Source of the DNA: an uncultured Muribaculaceae bacterium
GTDB taxonomy: Bacteria > Bacteroidota > Bacteroidia > Bacteroidales > Muribaculaceae
Reading direction: 5' to 3'
NCBI GenBank assembly: GCA_947176745.1
Contig: CAMWRV010000015.1
Location: forward strand, 1-50,338
DNA length: 50,338 nucleotides
Position 1 is the first letter of the stretch, and each line of letters opens with the position of its first letter. The position numbers were made by a program, and so were the translations under genes. The notes below the pieces were generated by a model that saw only the letters and a list, made by a program, of their open reading frames with translations, ran no database searches and had not been told where the DNA came from. Positions 7,252 through 14,866 of the stretch are shown here, piece after piece.

Positions 7252-8733
7252 ATGGCACAGACAATCAAACTTACAGCGACCGACGGTTCTCCCGTCGAGT
7301 TTGTCGATGAAGTCATCGGCAGCGGTGCGATGAAGGATGTCTATTTCTGCCCGGACAAGAGCTATGTTGTAGGTTTCTTCCGTACCCCTCAGGATGCCAA
7401 CGCAAAGGATCGCCTCCAAAACATCGTTGGCAAATATCGCGAAAAGATTTTCGGACAGATAGGCGGCGACTACTGGGAAAATCTTTTCTGCTGGCCGACA
7501 AAACTTGTGGAGTGGAATGGCAGGCTGGGAATTGTATGCCCGGCTTACCAGAAACATTTTTTCTTTCAAGAAGGCAAGTTCAAAGGACAGGAGAAACAAG
7601 GCAAATGGTTCGCTTCTGCGAAACTCCGAAATAAATTTGTTGAAGCCGATCAGAAAGGAACATGGCTTACACACTATCACATGTGCCTGCAGATAGCCCG
7701 CGCTGTCCGCAGGCTTCATGCTGCCGGACTCGCACATTCCGACCTGTCATACAAGAATGTTCTTGTCGATCCGATCAGTGGCAAAGCTGCGGTCATCGAC
7801 TGCGACGGTCTTGTTGTACCCGGCAAATATCCGCCGGACGTTGTGGGCACCCCCGATTTTATCGCTCCTGAGGTGCTTCAGACGCGTTCCCTTAAAGTGG
7901 GCGACCCGAATAAGAAACTCCCGAGTATCCAGACAGACCGTCATGCCCTGGCCGTATTGATCTATATGTATCTGCTCTATCGTCATCCGCTTCGTGGAGG
8001 TAAAGTCAACGACCTTGATGCCGCCAAGGATGAAGAGTTGTCGATGGGTGCAAAGGCTCTTTTCGTGGAACATCCCACGGATAAGAGCAACCGACCCAAA
8101 ATCAAAAATATGGCTCCCTCGGAATTGCCTCAGGGCGACGTGGATAAATTGCCTTACACAATATGTGGCCCGTATCTGAAGGAACTGTTTGACAGAGCGT
8201 TTATTGACGGTCTTCATGACCCGATGAAACGTCCTACAGCTGACGAATGGGAAAACGCATTGGTCAAGACCACCGACCTCATGCAGCCTTGTCAGAATCC
8301 CAACTGTGAGGCACACTGGTTTGTATTCGACAATTCGACAAAGCCGAAGTGCCCGTTCTGTGGTACAGAGTATCATGGTCAGTTGCCGGTTCTCAATCTT
8401 TACTATTCTCCAGCGAAAGGCAAGTTCCTTCCTGAGAACTACCGTCTGATGGTCTATGACAAGCAGTCGCTCTATATGTGGCACGTCAACCGTTTTATCA
8501 CTCCAAACGAGAGAACAAAACCGGAGGACAAGAAACCAGTTGGAGACTTCCATTTCCACAATGGCAAATGGATCCTCATAAACCGTCGCCTCCCCGACAT
8601 GTGGGACGTGACAGAGCAACCGAAGCGTCAAATTAAAATAGGGGAGTACGTCGAGCTGACCGACGGACGTAAAATACTTCTCTCCGGAGAAGACGGAGGT
8701 CGCCTGATAGTAGTTCAGCTCGTGAACAATTGA
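7252..8733 (+). CDS. Atypical Ser/Thr protein kinase with zinc ribbon
   Basis: A 493-residue protein with an N-terminal kinase fold: glycine loop GSGAMKDVY (residues 23-31), catalytic loop HSDLSYKNVLVD (162-173), DCDG in place of DFG (183-186) and APE within GTPDFIAPEV. The usual VAVK lysine is not obvious; the aligned strand reads YVVGFFR. At about 346-371 there are two CxxC pairs of a zinc ribbon. The last 110 residues end with ELTDGRKILLSGEDGGRL, which looks like a small beta-sandwich, possibly FHA-like (inference). Last gene of the cluster, with the same partners as YegI/YegK kinase-phosphatase pairs. Predicted to be soluble, with no transmembrane segment. Confidence 0.88.
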   Translation: MAQTIKLTATDGSPVEFVDEVIGSGAMKDVYFCPDKSYVVGFFRTPQDANAKDRLQNIVGKYREKIFGQIGGDYWENLFCWPTKLVEWNGRLGIVCPAYQKHFFFQEGKFKGQEKQGKWFASAKLRNKFVEADQKGTWLTHYHMCLQIARAVRRLHAAGLAHSDLSYKNVLVDPISGKAAVIDCDGLVVPGKYPPDVVGTPDFIAPEVLQTRSLKVGDPNKKLPSIQTDRHALAVLIYMYLLYRHPLRGGKVNDLDAAKDEELSMGAKALFVEHPTDKSNRPKIKNMAPSELPQGDVDKLPYTICGPYLKELFDRAFIDGLHDPMKRPTADEWENALVKTTDLMQPCQNPNCEAHWFVFDNSTKPKCPFCGTEYHGQLPVLNLYYSPAKGKFLPENYRLMVYDKQSLYMWHVNRFITPNERTKPEDKKPVGDFHFHNGKWILINRRLPDMWDVTEQPKRQIKIGEYVELTDGRKILLSGEDGGRLIVVQLVNN

Positions 8734-8750
8734 CTGTTGATTTATGAAAA

Positions 8751-8784
8751 AGTTGACTCACAAACGGTTGTTTGTGAGTCAACT
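8751..8784. terminator. Perfect 15-bp hairpin, likely terminator
   Basis: AGTTGACTCACAAAC pairs perfectly with its complement around a GGTT loop. On the minus strand it is followed by TTTT, so it fits a Rho-independent terminator for fic and hsdR-remnant transcription. On the plus strand it closes the kinase cluster but lacks a U-tract. Confidence 0.75.
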
Positions 8785-8794
8785 AAAATTATAG

Positions 8795-8970
8795 AGATAA
8801 CGAACTGTAAGAACGATTCGCGACGTTTTACATTGCCTATATGCGCACCGGAATTCCCTATCTTGCGGATATAATAGACTGCCATCATCAGACGGTCATC
8901 ATTTACAAATGCAATAACGATGCAGTGCCGATAGCTCCGGTATATCCTTCAGATAGTCAAAATTCATCAT
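8795..8970 (-). pseudogene. HsdR N-terminal remnant (type I restriction enzyme)
   Basis: The minus strand encodes MMNFDYLKDIPELSALHRYC in one frame and, after a deletion and frame change, NDDRLMMAVYYIRKIGNSG followed by AHIGNVKRRESF. These match the start and the middle of the N-terminal DUF4145-like helical domain found in many Bacteroidales HsdR proteins. The part between them and the whole rest of the enzyme (nuclease and helicase) are absent, so it is dead. It lies directly downstream of fic, which fits the common order hsdM-hsdS-accessory-hsdR. The assignment is from recognised motifs only. Confidence 0.65.
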
Positions 8971-9008
8971 AGGTCGCAAAAGTTTTTTCAAAATTGTGAC
9001 GCAATGAG

Positions 9009-9578
9009 TCACAGTTTCGGATTTTCCGGTTCGTATCCCTCGTAATAGTAAGATTGCTCAATACCATGGAATATTACATCGCGGTCGGTAGTGTCTTCAC
9101 TAAGGGCATCTTTTAGCAATACCCGAAGTTCAAGGTCGTTGACAGGACTTCGTTCCATTGCCATCATATAATCTTCGCGGCTGATTTTTCGCCAGTCAAC
9201 AACCTTGCCCAGCGACCTCTTGAGCATCATATCAAGCCATATGCGTGTCGCTCTGCCATTTCCTTCCATAAAAGGATGAGCAATATTCATCTCCACGTAT
9301 TTGGCAATGATGTGTTCATAGGTATCTTCGGGCATTTTTTCAATGGCCTGAAGTGCAGGCACGAGATATAGGGAATTTGCGAAGCGAAAACCACCCTTTG
9401 AGATATTGAGGGTACGTATTTGACCGGCAAACGGATATAGGCCGTTGAAGAGATTGAGGTGAATATCCTGCAATCCTTTTGTAGTGCCTACCTCTATTTC
9501 ATCAATACTGCCCGTCGAGAACAGCGACTTGGCCTTTTCAAGACTTTGACGGTCTATTTCATTTTGTGTCAATTTCAT
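9009..9578 (-). CDS. Class III Fic adenylyltransferase
   Basis: A 189-residue Fic-domain protein. Fic enzymes transfer AMP from ATP to hydroxyl groups of target proteins. The active-site motif [12 protein letters not shown] (residues 101-112) is intact. The C-terminal helix holds SYYYEG (176-181), the (S/T)xxxE(G/N) inhibitory motif that defines class III, in which the glutamate blocks ATP until oligomer break-up or automodification. By eye it is very similar over its full length to Neisseria meningitidis NmFic. It is intact although remnants of hsdR, hsdS, hsdM and a transposase surround it. The target is unknown. No separate antitoxin is needed in this class and none is seen. Confidence 0.93.
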   Translation of the reverse strand: MKLTQNEIDRQSLEKAKSLFSTGSIDEIEVGTTKGLQDIHLNLFNGLYPFAGQIRTLNISKGGFRFANSLYLVPALQAIEKMPEDTYEHIIAKYVEMNIAHPFMEGNGRATRIWLDMMLKRSLGKVVDWRKISREDYMMAMERSPVNDLELRVLLKDALSEDTTDRDVIFHGIEQSYYYEGYEPENPKL

Positions 9579-9584
9579 ATCTCG

Positions 9585-9776
9585 TTATTTATGATTAAAA
9601 CAGTCGGCGCCCCAACGGGCCACATTGTTTTTGATATAGTCGGCAATATGGTTGCCATCATGGGCTCCCCTGATGATATGGTCATGATAGCGACTTTGCC
9701 AACCGAAATCAATATTGTTACGGCGTGCGTACATTGTCACCGACTGTTTATATCCGCCAACCACCACAGAGAGTGC
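9585..9776 (-). pseudogene. REP-associated (RAYT-type) transposase C-terminal remnant
   Basis: About 64 codons encode VVVGGYKQSVTMYARRN, then WQSRYHDHIIRG and IADYIKNNVARW, the typical end of Bacteroidales Y1/RAYT transposases. The N-terminal part with the HUH motif and most of the catalytic domain is missing. The fragment starts within the hsdS-like remnant in another frame and stops 6 nt before the fic ATG, so it probably marks the insertion or deletion that broke the restriction locus. Confidence 0.75.
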
Positions 9777-9933
9777 CGTACGCTGCTATTGATGATTCAA
9801 TCAGTTTCTTTTGACCCTCGATCGCTTCAATTTTCGCTGCAAACTCGTTTTGTAGAGAGAGGACAAAATCATAGAAATACCAGAGAGTTTCCCATATCTG
9901 GTCAATCTGCGATTTTATCTGTCCTGTAATCAT
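9777..9933 (-). pseudogene. Fused HsdM-start / HsdS-end remnant
   Basis: Reading leftward from 9933, MITGQIKSQIDQIWETLW matches the usual start of type I methyltransferase subunits (HsdM). It is followed in frame by LSLQNEFAAKIEAIEGQKK and LIESSI, which resembles the C-terminal helix of specificity subunits (HsdS). Everything between is absent, consistent with one large deletion joining the two genes. The frame then runs into the RAYT remnant. Upstream in-frame codons to 9990 are not recognised. Confidence 0.6.
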
Positions 9934-10082
9934 GCGTAGCCTGTCTGAATTAAAGCTGAGCCATTCAGAGACCTTTTGCTTTGTTGTCAAAACTGAATCA
10001 TACGCAAATTTACTGATTTTTTACGGATTGCAATAGCGAAACACGTAAATAATACGGAAAATCATACTTTCTAAAAATAACG

Positions 10083-10121
10083 AAAGTCCGGCGGCTGTCG
10101 CGAAGACTGCTGCCGGACTTT
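10083..10121 (-). terminator. Terminator of the htrA gene
   Basis: AAAGTCCGGCGGC pairs with GCTGCCGGACTTT (one G-U pair) around a 13-nt loop. It lies 68 nt downstream of the protease stop codon. The minus-strand sequence after it is U-rich (ATTTTT). Confidence 0.7.
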
Positions 10122-10188
10122 ACTGTCCCCAATCACTTATTTTCAGTTGCCGCTCATCCGGTCAGGAGGACACGGCTGACTTTCTGTT

Positions 10189-11667
10189 TTATTCGTTCCC
10201 TTCAAGGTTGACCGCGTAGTAGTATTTCTTGCCGGTCGGGTAGAGTCCTTTCAGGAAGAGCACTCTCTCTTCGTTGCCGCTCTTCATCACTTGATTGTAA
10301 ACGTATTCCACATCGTCGGTCGAGTTGACGGGAGTGTCGTTGATCTCGGTGATGATAAAGCCGTCTTTGACTCCGGCCTCCTTGAAAGCGCCCCCTTTCA
10401 GACCCTGAACCTGAACACCGTTGGAAATGCCGAGATGCTGTTTTGTCTCTGCCGAGAGTTTCATGAACGCGCATCCGAGTTCCGAGAAATCTCCTTTCTT
10501 TGTTATGGCCGTGCTTCCCTGAGAGTTGCGCAGAATGCCGGTCTTCTGATAAGCCTTGTTGTTGCGGTAGTATGTCACCGTGATCTGGTCGCCGGGGCGG
10601 AACTTGCTGATCTGCTCCACGAGCTGTGCGAAATTGTGCACTTCCGACCCGTTGATCGCAGTGATCAGGTCATCTTCCTGCAGACCGAGTTCCTTGGCCG
10701 TGCTCATGTCGCTGACCGATGCCACGAGACATCCGGCCTTGGCGGCGGTGATCCCTTTCTCCTTGGCGAGCTTCGCGTCGAGTTCTACGACGGAGCATCC
10801 GAGCATGGCCCGCTGCACTGTGCCATACTGCCTGATGTCGGCCATGACTTTCTTCACGATAGTGGTCGGAATGGCAAACGAGAAGCCCGAGTAGCTGCCG
10901 GTGTTGCTGTAGATCGCCGAGTTGATACCGATGAGTTCGCCGTTGAGATTGACGAGCGCGCCGCCGGAGTTGCCCGGATTGAGTGCGGCGTCAGTCTGAA
11001 TGAACGACTCGATCGACATGTTGCCCCCCTTGCCGTTGGTGCCGAGGCTTCTGGCTTTGGCACTGACGATGCCTGCGGTGACTGTCGAGTTGAAACCGAA
11101 CGGATTGCCGACTGCGAGAACCCATTCGCCGACTTTGACAGATTCCGAATCACCGAAGGTGATGGGGGAGAGGCCCTTGGCGTCGATCTTTATAAGCGCG
11201 AGGTCTGAGGCCTCGTCAGTTCCGATGATGCGCGCCTCATAGGTGGCGTTGTCGTTGAGCAGAACTTCGAGTTTGTCGGCATTGTCGATGACGTGGTTGT
11301 TGGTCACGATATATCCGTCTTCAGATATGATTACGCCTGAGCCGAGACCGGTCTGTACGGGTTCCGATTTTTTCTGCTTCTGCTGCTGACGTGGCTGCTG
11401 ACGCTGGCTTCCCCCCGGAGTGCCGAAGAAGAAGTCGAACATGCCGAACGGATCATAGCCACCCTGGCTGCCATAGGGATTCTGCTGGCGGGTGGCGAAA
11501 CTCTTTATGCAGACCACAGCGTTGACGGTCTTTTCGGCTGCGGTTGTGAAGTCTGTCTCGAAAGCGGGTGTCGATGCCGTGCGTATGAACGCGGGTTCCG
11601 AGGCATATGCGCCGATGCCGCCTGAAAGGGCGACCAGAAGAGCGAGTGTAATGCTTGTTTTCTTCAT
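10189..11667 (-). CDS. Periplasmic HtrA/Deg-family serine protease
   Basis: A 492-residue Do/HtrA protease. It has a signal peptide (MKKTSITLALLVALSGGIGAYA), a linker rich in Q, G and F (residues 60-100) and a trypsin-like domain with the catalytic triad His125 (NNHVID), Asp155 (ASDLALIK) and Ser234 (GNSGG). Two PDZ domains follow. It degrades or refolds damaged envelope proteins. The ATG at 11667 is chosen because it starts the signal peptide; an upstream extension would place 42 unrelated residues before it. It is single and monocistronic, with its own terminator. The divergent 275-bp upstream region is AT-rich, but no clear TAnnTTTG box was found. Confidence 0.95.
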   Translation of the reverse strand: MKKTSITLALLVALSGGIGAYASEPAFIRTASTPAFETDFTTAAEKTVNAVVCIKSFATRQQNPYGSQGGYDPFGMFDFFFGTPGGSQRQQPRQQQKQKKSEPVQTGLGSGVIISEDGYIVTNNHVIDNADKLEVLLNDNATYEARIIGTDEASDLALIKIDAKGLSPITFGDSESVKVGEWVLAVGNPFGFNSTVTAGIVSAKARSLGTNGKGGNMSIESFIQTDAALNPGNSGGALVNLNGELIGINSAIYSNTGSYSGFSFAIPTTIVKKVMADIRQYGTVQRAMLGCSVVELDAKLAKEKGITAAKAGCLVASVSDMSTAKELGLQEDDLITAINGSEVHNFAQLVEQISKFRPGDQITVTYYRNNKAYQKTGILRNSQGSTAITKKGDFSELGCAFMKLSAETKQHLGISNGVQVQGLKGGAFKEAGVKDGFIITEINDTPVNSTDDVEYVYNQVMKSGNEERVLFLKGLYPTGKKYYYAVNLEGNE

Positions 11668-11942
11668 GTTCTGATATTTTGTGTTTTTTATAATCGTGCA
11701 ATATGGATTGATTTGTGAGGACGGCTGCGGAGAGCTGACCCGTTTCAATGACATAAATGCAAATTGTGTTCCGTATATTACACGGGTTAACACTATATGT
11801 TAAAAATTAACACTAATTTAATTTGAATAGTCTGTGTCCGGTGCGCAATCTGAAGTGCTCCCTTGACCCAAAAACATGTCTGGTTTGTTTATAAAGGGAG
11901 TAACATGGCGTGCCCCGAGGGCACGTATAAAATGAAAAAATT

Positions 11943-12209
11943 ATGGATACCAATGATTTGAAAGACACGGTTCAGAATCTCCAGGACAAGGCCCAGGATC
12001 TTGTCAACAACCCTAAAGTGCAGGAAGCTCTCGACAAGGGCAAGGAGTATGTGGAAAAAGGGAAGGACTGGCTGGAGAACGGCGACGGCAAGGAATATGT
12101 CGAGAAAGGTAAAGAGGTTGTCAATAACGTAAAAGACAAACTCGAGGATTTTGTCGAGGAGAAGACTGACGGCAAAGGCATATTCGGCTTCGGAAAGAAA
12201 GATGACTGA
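11943..12209 (+). CDS. Small charged helical protein with internal repeats
   Basis: An 88-residue hydrophilic protein not matched to a named family. It is almost entirely predicted helix, rich in K, E, D and V, with the unit KEYVEKGK occurring at about residues 36-43 and 58-65 and a VNN/VKDKLED continuation. The tail is glycine and phenylalanine rich (GIFGFGKKDD). The pattern resembles YtxH-like or LEA-like stress proteins. It has no signal peptide or membrane helix. It stands alone between htrA and yqgE. A role in stress protection is only a guess from composition. Confidence 0.75.
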   Translation: MDTNDLKDTVQNLQDKAQDLVNNPKVQEALDKGKEYVEKGKDWLENGDGKEYVEKGKEVVNNVKDKLEDFVEEKTDGKGIFGFGKKDD

Positions 12210-12371
12210 CAAGAAGGTCAGTCATCGATTAGGCAAAGAGGGTGAGGTTTCATCGTCACATATGGCTGACTGGAAGCTCTCATCCTCTTGTTCTTGCCGG
12301 TCAGTGCTATACTTATCGCCTTGAATTGGCGTTATCGTTTAAGAACCCATCCCACAAAAACAGTCAAAGCA

Positions 12372-12968
12372 ATGGACATTGATACATATCTGTATAAGAC
12401 TCCTGCAGAGGTCGATCCGGAAGCCGGTCGCCTTTTGCTCGCTGATCCGAGACTGGTCGATATCAGTTTCTACCGTTCTGCCGTACTGATTCTTGACAGG
12501 GAGGATACGGGAGCGCACCTCGGACTTGTCCTCAACCATGAACTCCCCGCCACAGCCGACGCATTGTTCAAAGACTGGCCCGGAAGCGAGAAAATTCCAT
12601 TGTTCAAGGGTGGCCCGGTTGAACTCGACAGGCTGTTCATGCTTCATCGGCTCGGCTCGGTCATTGACGGCAGTCTGGAGATTCTGCCGGGCATTTACAC
12701 CGGCGGAGACTCAGACCAGATCAGAGATTATATTGCCTCCGGAGGTGAGACCGACGGCCTGATGCGTTTCTTCATCGGACATAGCGGCTGGGGAGCAGGT
12801 CAGCTAACCAAAGAGATTCTTGAAAACAGCTGGGCTGTAAATGTGCACCCCGACACATCAGGATTGCTGCGGGGAGAAGGGGAGAGCTACTGGCGCAGAC
12901 AGGTCGAGGAACTTGGACCGGAATTCCGTTCATGGCTGAGCATCCCCGCCCACCCGTCGCTTAATTAG
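12372..12968 (+). CDS. YqgE/AlgH family protein
   Basis: A 198-residue YqgE/AlgH-family protein, a conserved bacterial protein of unsettled function. Visible family features are the N-terminal GRLLLADPRLVDISFYRSAV, LGLVLNHEL and the GHSGWGAGQL motif. The ATG at 12372 is chosen because the homologous region begins there; upstream codons encode an unrelated stretch. It is cytoplasmic by sequence. The stop codon overlaps the stop of the convergent acetyltransferase gene by 4 nt, leaving no room for a terminator between them. Confidence 0.9.
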   Translation: MDIDTYLYKTPAEVDPEAGRLLLADPRLVDISFYRSAVLILDREDTGAHLGLVLNHELPATADALFKDWPGSEKIPLFKGGPVELDRLFMLHRLGSVIDGSLEILPGIYTGGDSDQIRDYIASGGETDGLMRFFIGHSGWGAGQLTKEILENSWAVNVHPDTSGLLRGEGESYWRRQVEELGPEFRSWLSIPAHPSLN

Positions 12969-13498
12969 ACCTTTCTGGAGTAGATCAGCATCGATAGGGT
13001 TTCCTTGCCGCAGAGAATCCAGTCAGGCAGTCTGCCTGAAAACACATATCCTGCTTTTTCGAAAAGCCGGCGACTTGCGCTGTTGCTCTCCGCTATCTTT
13101 GCGGCAATTATACGCAGGTTAAGCAGTCCGCCCGCATATTCGCCGAGCAGCCGCAATGCTCCTGCGGCGTATCCTTTTCCGCGTTCTTCCGGTATCACAT
13201 AGACTCCTGTGAACGCAGTCCGGTTCGATGCGGATATCTCATACAGATCAATAAGTCCTACTGACTTGCATCCGGCGGCATCCTTTTTCTCTATCACAAG
13301 CCTAAGTTGGCCGGCTCTTACCGGATCGGCATCGTAATTCTTGGCATATTCTCTGAGATTATGGCGTGAGTATGGCGCCGACATGCCGTTCTCCACCCAC
13401 TGTCGCGAGTCTGTCTCGATAGCCCACATCATGTCGGCGTCGTCAGGTTCGACAGCCCTGAGTCTCAATGTGTCGTCCTCAAGAAATCTCATAATCAT
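12965..13498 (-). CDS. GNAT-family N-acetyltransferase
   Basis: A 177-residue GNAT acetyltransferase of the RimJ/RimL type. The acetyl-CoA-binding segment is [20 protein letters not shown], followed by the typical [19 protein letters not shown] motif. The start overlaps the recR stop by 4 nt (ATGA), so it is translationally coupled to recR. The substrate, whether a ribosomal protein N-terminus or a small amine, cannot be decided. Its opening [21 protein letters not shown] is a standard start for this group. Confidence 0.9.
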   Translation of the reverse strand: MIMRFLEDDTLRLRAVEPDDADMMWAIETDSRQWVENGMSAPYSRHNLREYAKNYDADPVRAGQLRLVIEKKDAAGCKSVGLIDLYEISASNRTAFTGVYVIPEERGKGYAAGALRLLGEYAGGLLNLRIIAAKIAESNSASRRLFEKAGYVFSGRLPDWILCGKETLSMLIYSRKV

Positions 13499-14115
13499 TC
13501 GCCGTTGGTCGAAAACAGTGTGCGGTTCAGGATAGATCGCCCGAGAGTAAGCTCGTCGGTATATTCCAGCTCGTTGCCTATGCTGAGTCCGCGCGCGAGC
13601 ATTGTCACTTTTACGGGCAGGTCGGCCAGACGCCTGTATATGTAGAAATTCGTGGTGTCTCCCTCCATTGTAGGACTCAGAGCGAGTATCACCTCCTCCA
13701 CGCCTTCCTCTCCGACACGCTTCACAAGGCTCTCTATCTCAAGATCTGAAGGCGACACGCCGTCGAGAGGGGAGATGAGTCCTCCGAGCACATGGTAGAC
13801 GCCCGAATGTTCGTTGGTGCGCTCTATCGTTATCACATCCTTTACATTCTCGACAACACAGACTGTCTTCCTGTCGCGGCGCGGACTGCTGCATATCTGG
13901 CATACTCCCCCCTCGCTTATGTTATGGCATACAGGACAGTAGGCAATGCCTTTGCGCATCTCTATGATGGCGGACCCGAGGGCGTAGGCCGTTTCGGGTT
14001 CCTTGCGCAGCAGATGCAGGGCAAGCCGCAGGGCGGTCTTGTGGCCTATTCCGGGAAGTTTCGACAGTTCGGCTACGGCCGTGTCGAGCAGGACAGAATT
14101 GTACGATTGGTTCAT
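13495..14115 (-). CDS. recR: Recombination mediator protein RecR
   Basis: A 206-residue RecR. It has the helix-hairpin-helix region ([15 protein letters not shown], residues 13-27), the four-cysteine zinc motif (CPVCHN and CQICSS) and the Toprim domain ([14 protein letters not shown]). RecR works with RecO to load RecA on gapped DNA during recombinational repair. A TTG-N20-TAAATTTG promoter lies so close upstream that the transcript would begin at or next to the ATG. It is co-transcribed with the downstream GNAT gene. Confidence 0.97.
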   Translation of the reverse strand: MNQSYNSVLLDTAVAELSKLPGIGHKTALRLALHLLRKEPETAYALGSAIIEMRKGIAYCPVCHNISEGGVCQICSSPRRDRKTVCVVENVKDVITIERTNEHSGVYHVLGGLISPLDGVSPSDLEIESLVKRVGEEGVEEVILALSPTMEGDTTNFYIYRRLADLPVKVTMLARGLSIGNELEYTDELTLGRSILNRTLFSTNGE

Positions 14116-14119
14116 ATTA

Positions 14120-14150
14120 CAAATTTAGCAAAAAAATAATCGTCGTGCAA
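14120..14150 (-). promoter_or_regulatory. recR promoter, predicted leaderless
   Basis: On the minus strand a TTG at 14150-14148 is followed after 20 nt by TAAATTTG at 14127-14120, an exact Bacteroidetes -7 element. This element ends 4 nt before the recR start codon, so the transcript should have little or no 5' leader. Confidence 0.7.
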
Positions 14151-14212
14151 CTCGGCCGCTAATCGCCCGGCGCAGCATAATTTTATATGCCGATATGCCG
14201 TTTAATGAGTAT

Positions 14213-14236
14213 GTCACGCCCTTTTACGCGCGTGAC
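14213..14236 (+). other. Hairpin in the ruvA leader
   Basis: GTCACGC pairs with GCGTGAC over a 10-nt loop, 21 nt before the ruvA start. It may be an operator palindrome or an mRNA stem. No consensus binding site was recognised. Confidence 0.4.
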
Positions 14237-14257
14237 GCGCATCAACTAAGATAAAGT

Positions 14258-14836
14258 ATGATTGACTATATACAGGGCATTCCTGCCGAAGTTACTCCGA
14301 CCTACGCTGTTATAGACTGTAACGGAATAGGTTATGAAATAAACATCACGCTTATAGATTATCCCCGCGTTTCAGGTTCCGACAAGGTGCGTCTTTATAT
14401 CCATGAGTCCATCCGCGAGGACGCGCATGTCTTGTTCGGATTTCTCGAACGTCGAAGCCGCGAACTTTTCCGTCTTCTTATCGGAGTCAGCGGTGTGGGT
14501 CCGAACACTGCCCGTCTGATCCTGTCGGCACTTACTGTGCCGCAGCTTGAGGCCGCCATCGCCCGCGGCGAGGAGAAGCTGCTCAAGAGCGTGAAGGGTA
14601 TCGGCGGAAAGACAGCGCAGCGCATCATTGTCGATCTCAAAGACAAGATAGAAGTCGACGGTGAGGCAATCACGACAGGCGTTTCGGCCAACGAATCTTT
14701 TGACGATGCTCTTGCCGCTCTCGTTATGCTCGGCTTCGCGGCTCCGCAGTGCAAGAAAGTCCTCAACAAGCTTTTCGCTGCTGATCCGACTCTCTCCACT
14801 GAAAACGCCATAAAGCAGTCGCTTACGATGCTTTAA
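14258..14836 (+). CDS. ruvA: Holliday junction branch migration protein RuvA
   Basis: A 192-residue RuvA of typical length. It has the N-terminal OB fold ([20 protein letters not shown]), the helix-hairpin-helix pair ([17 protein letters not shown] and [20 protein letters not shown]) and the C-terminal three-helix domain that contacts RuvB. A RuvA tetramer holds the four-way junction while RuvB drives migration. It is divergent from recR, another recombination gene, and 30 nt upstream of sprA, with which it is probably co-transcribed. Confidence 0.97.
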   Translation: MIDYIQGIPAEVTPTYAVIDCNGIGYEINITLIDYPRVSGSDKVRLYIHESIREDAHVLFGFLERRSRELFRLLIGVSGVGPNTARLILSALTVPQLEAAIARGEEKLLKSVKGIGGKTAQRIIVDLKDKIEVDGEAITTGVSANESFDDALAALVMLGFAAPQCKKVLNKLFAADPTLSTENAIKQSLTML

Positions 14837-14866
14837 TGTTATCTAACTGTAGACTAACCTGTTGCT

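Noticed and set aside
7747..8631. A 294-codon minus-strand frame over the kinase gene
   Set aside because: It is antisense to the catalytic loop and zinc ribbon of the kinase, with no recognisable features.
9459..9929. A 156-codon plus-strand frame over the fic start and the remnants
   Set aside because: It is antisense to the fic start and to two recognised remnants, has no known motif and its composition follows the other strand.
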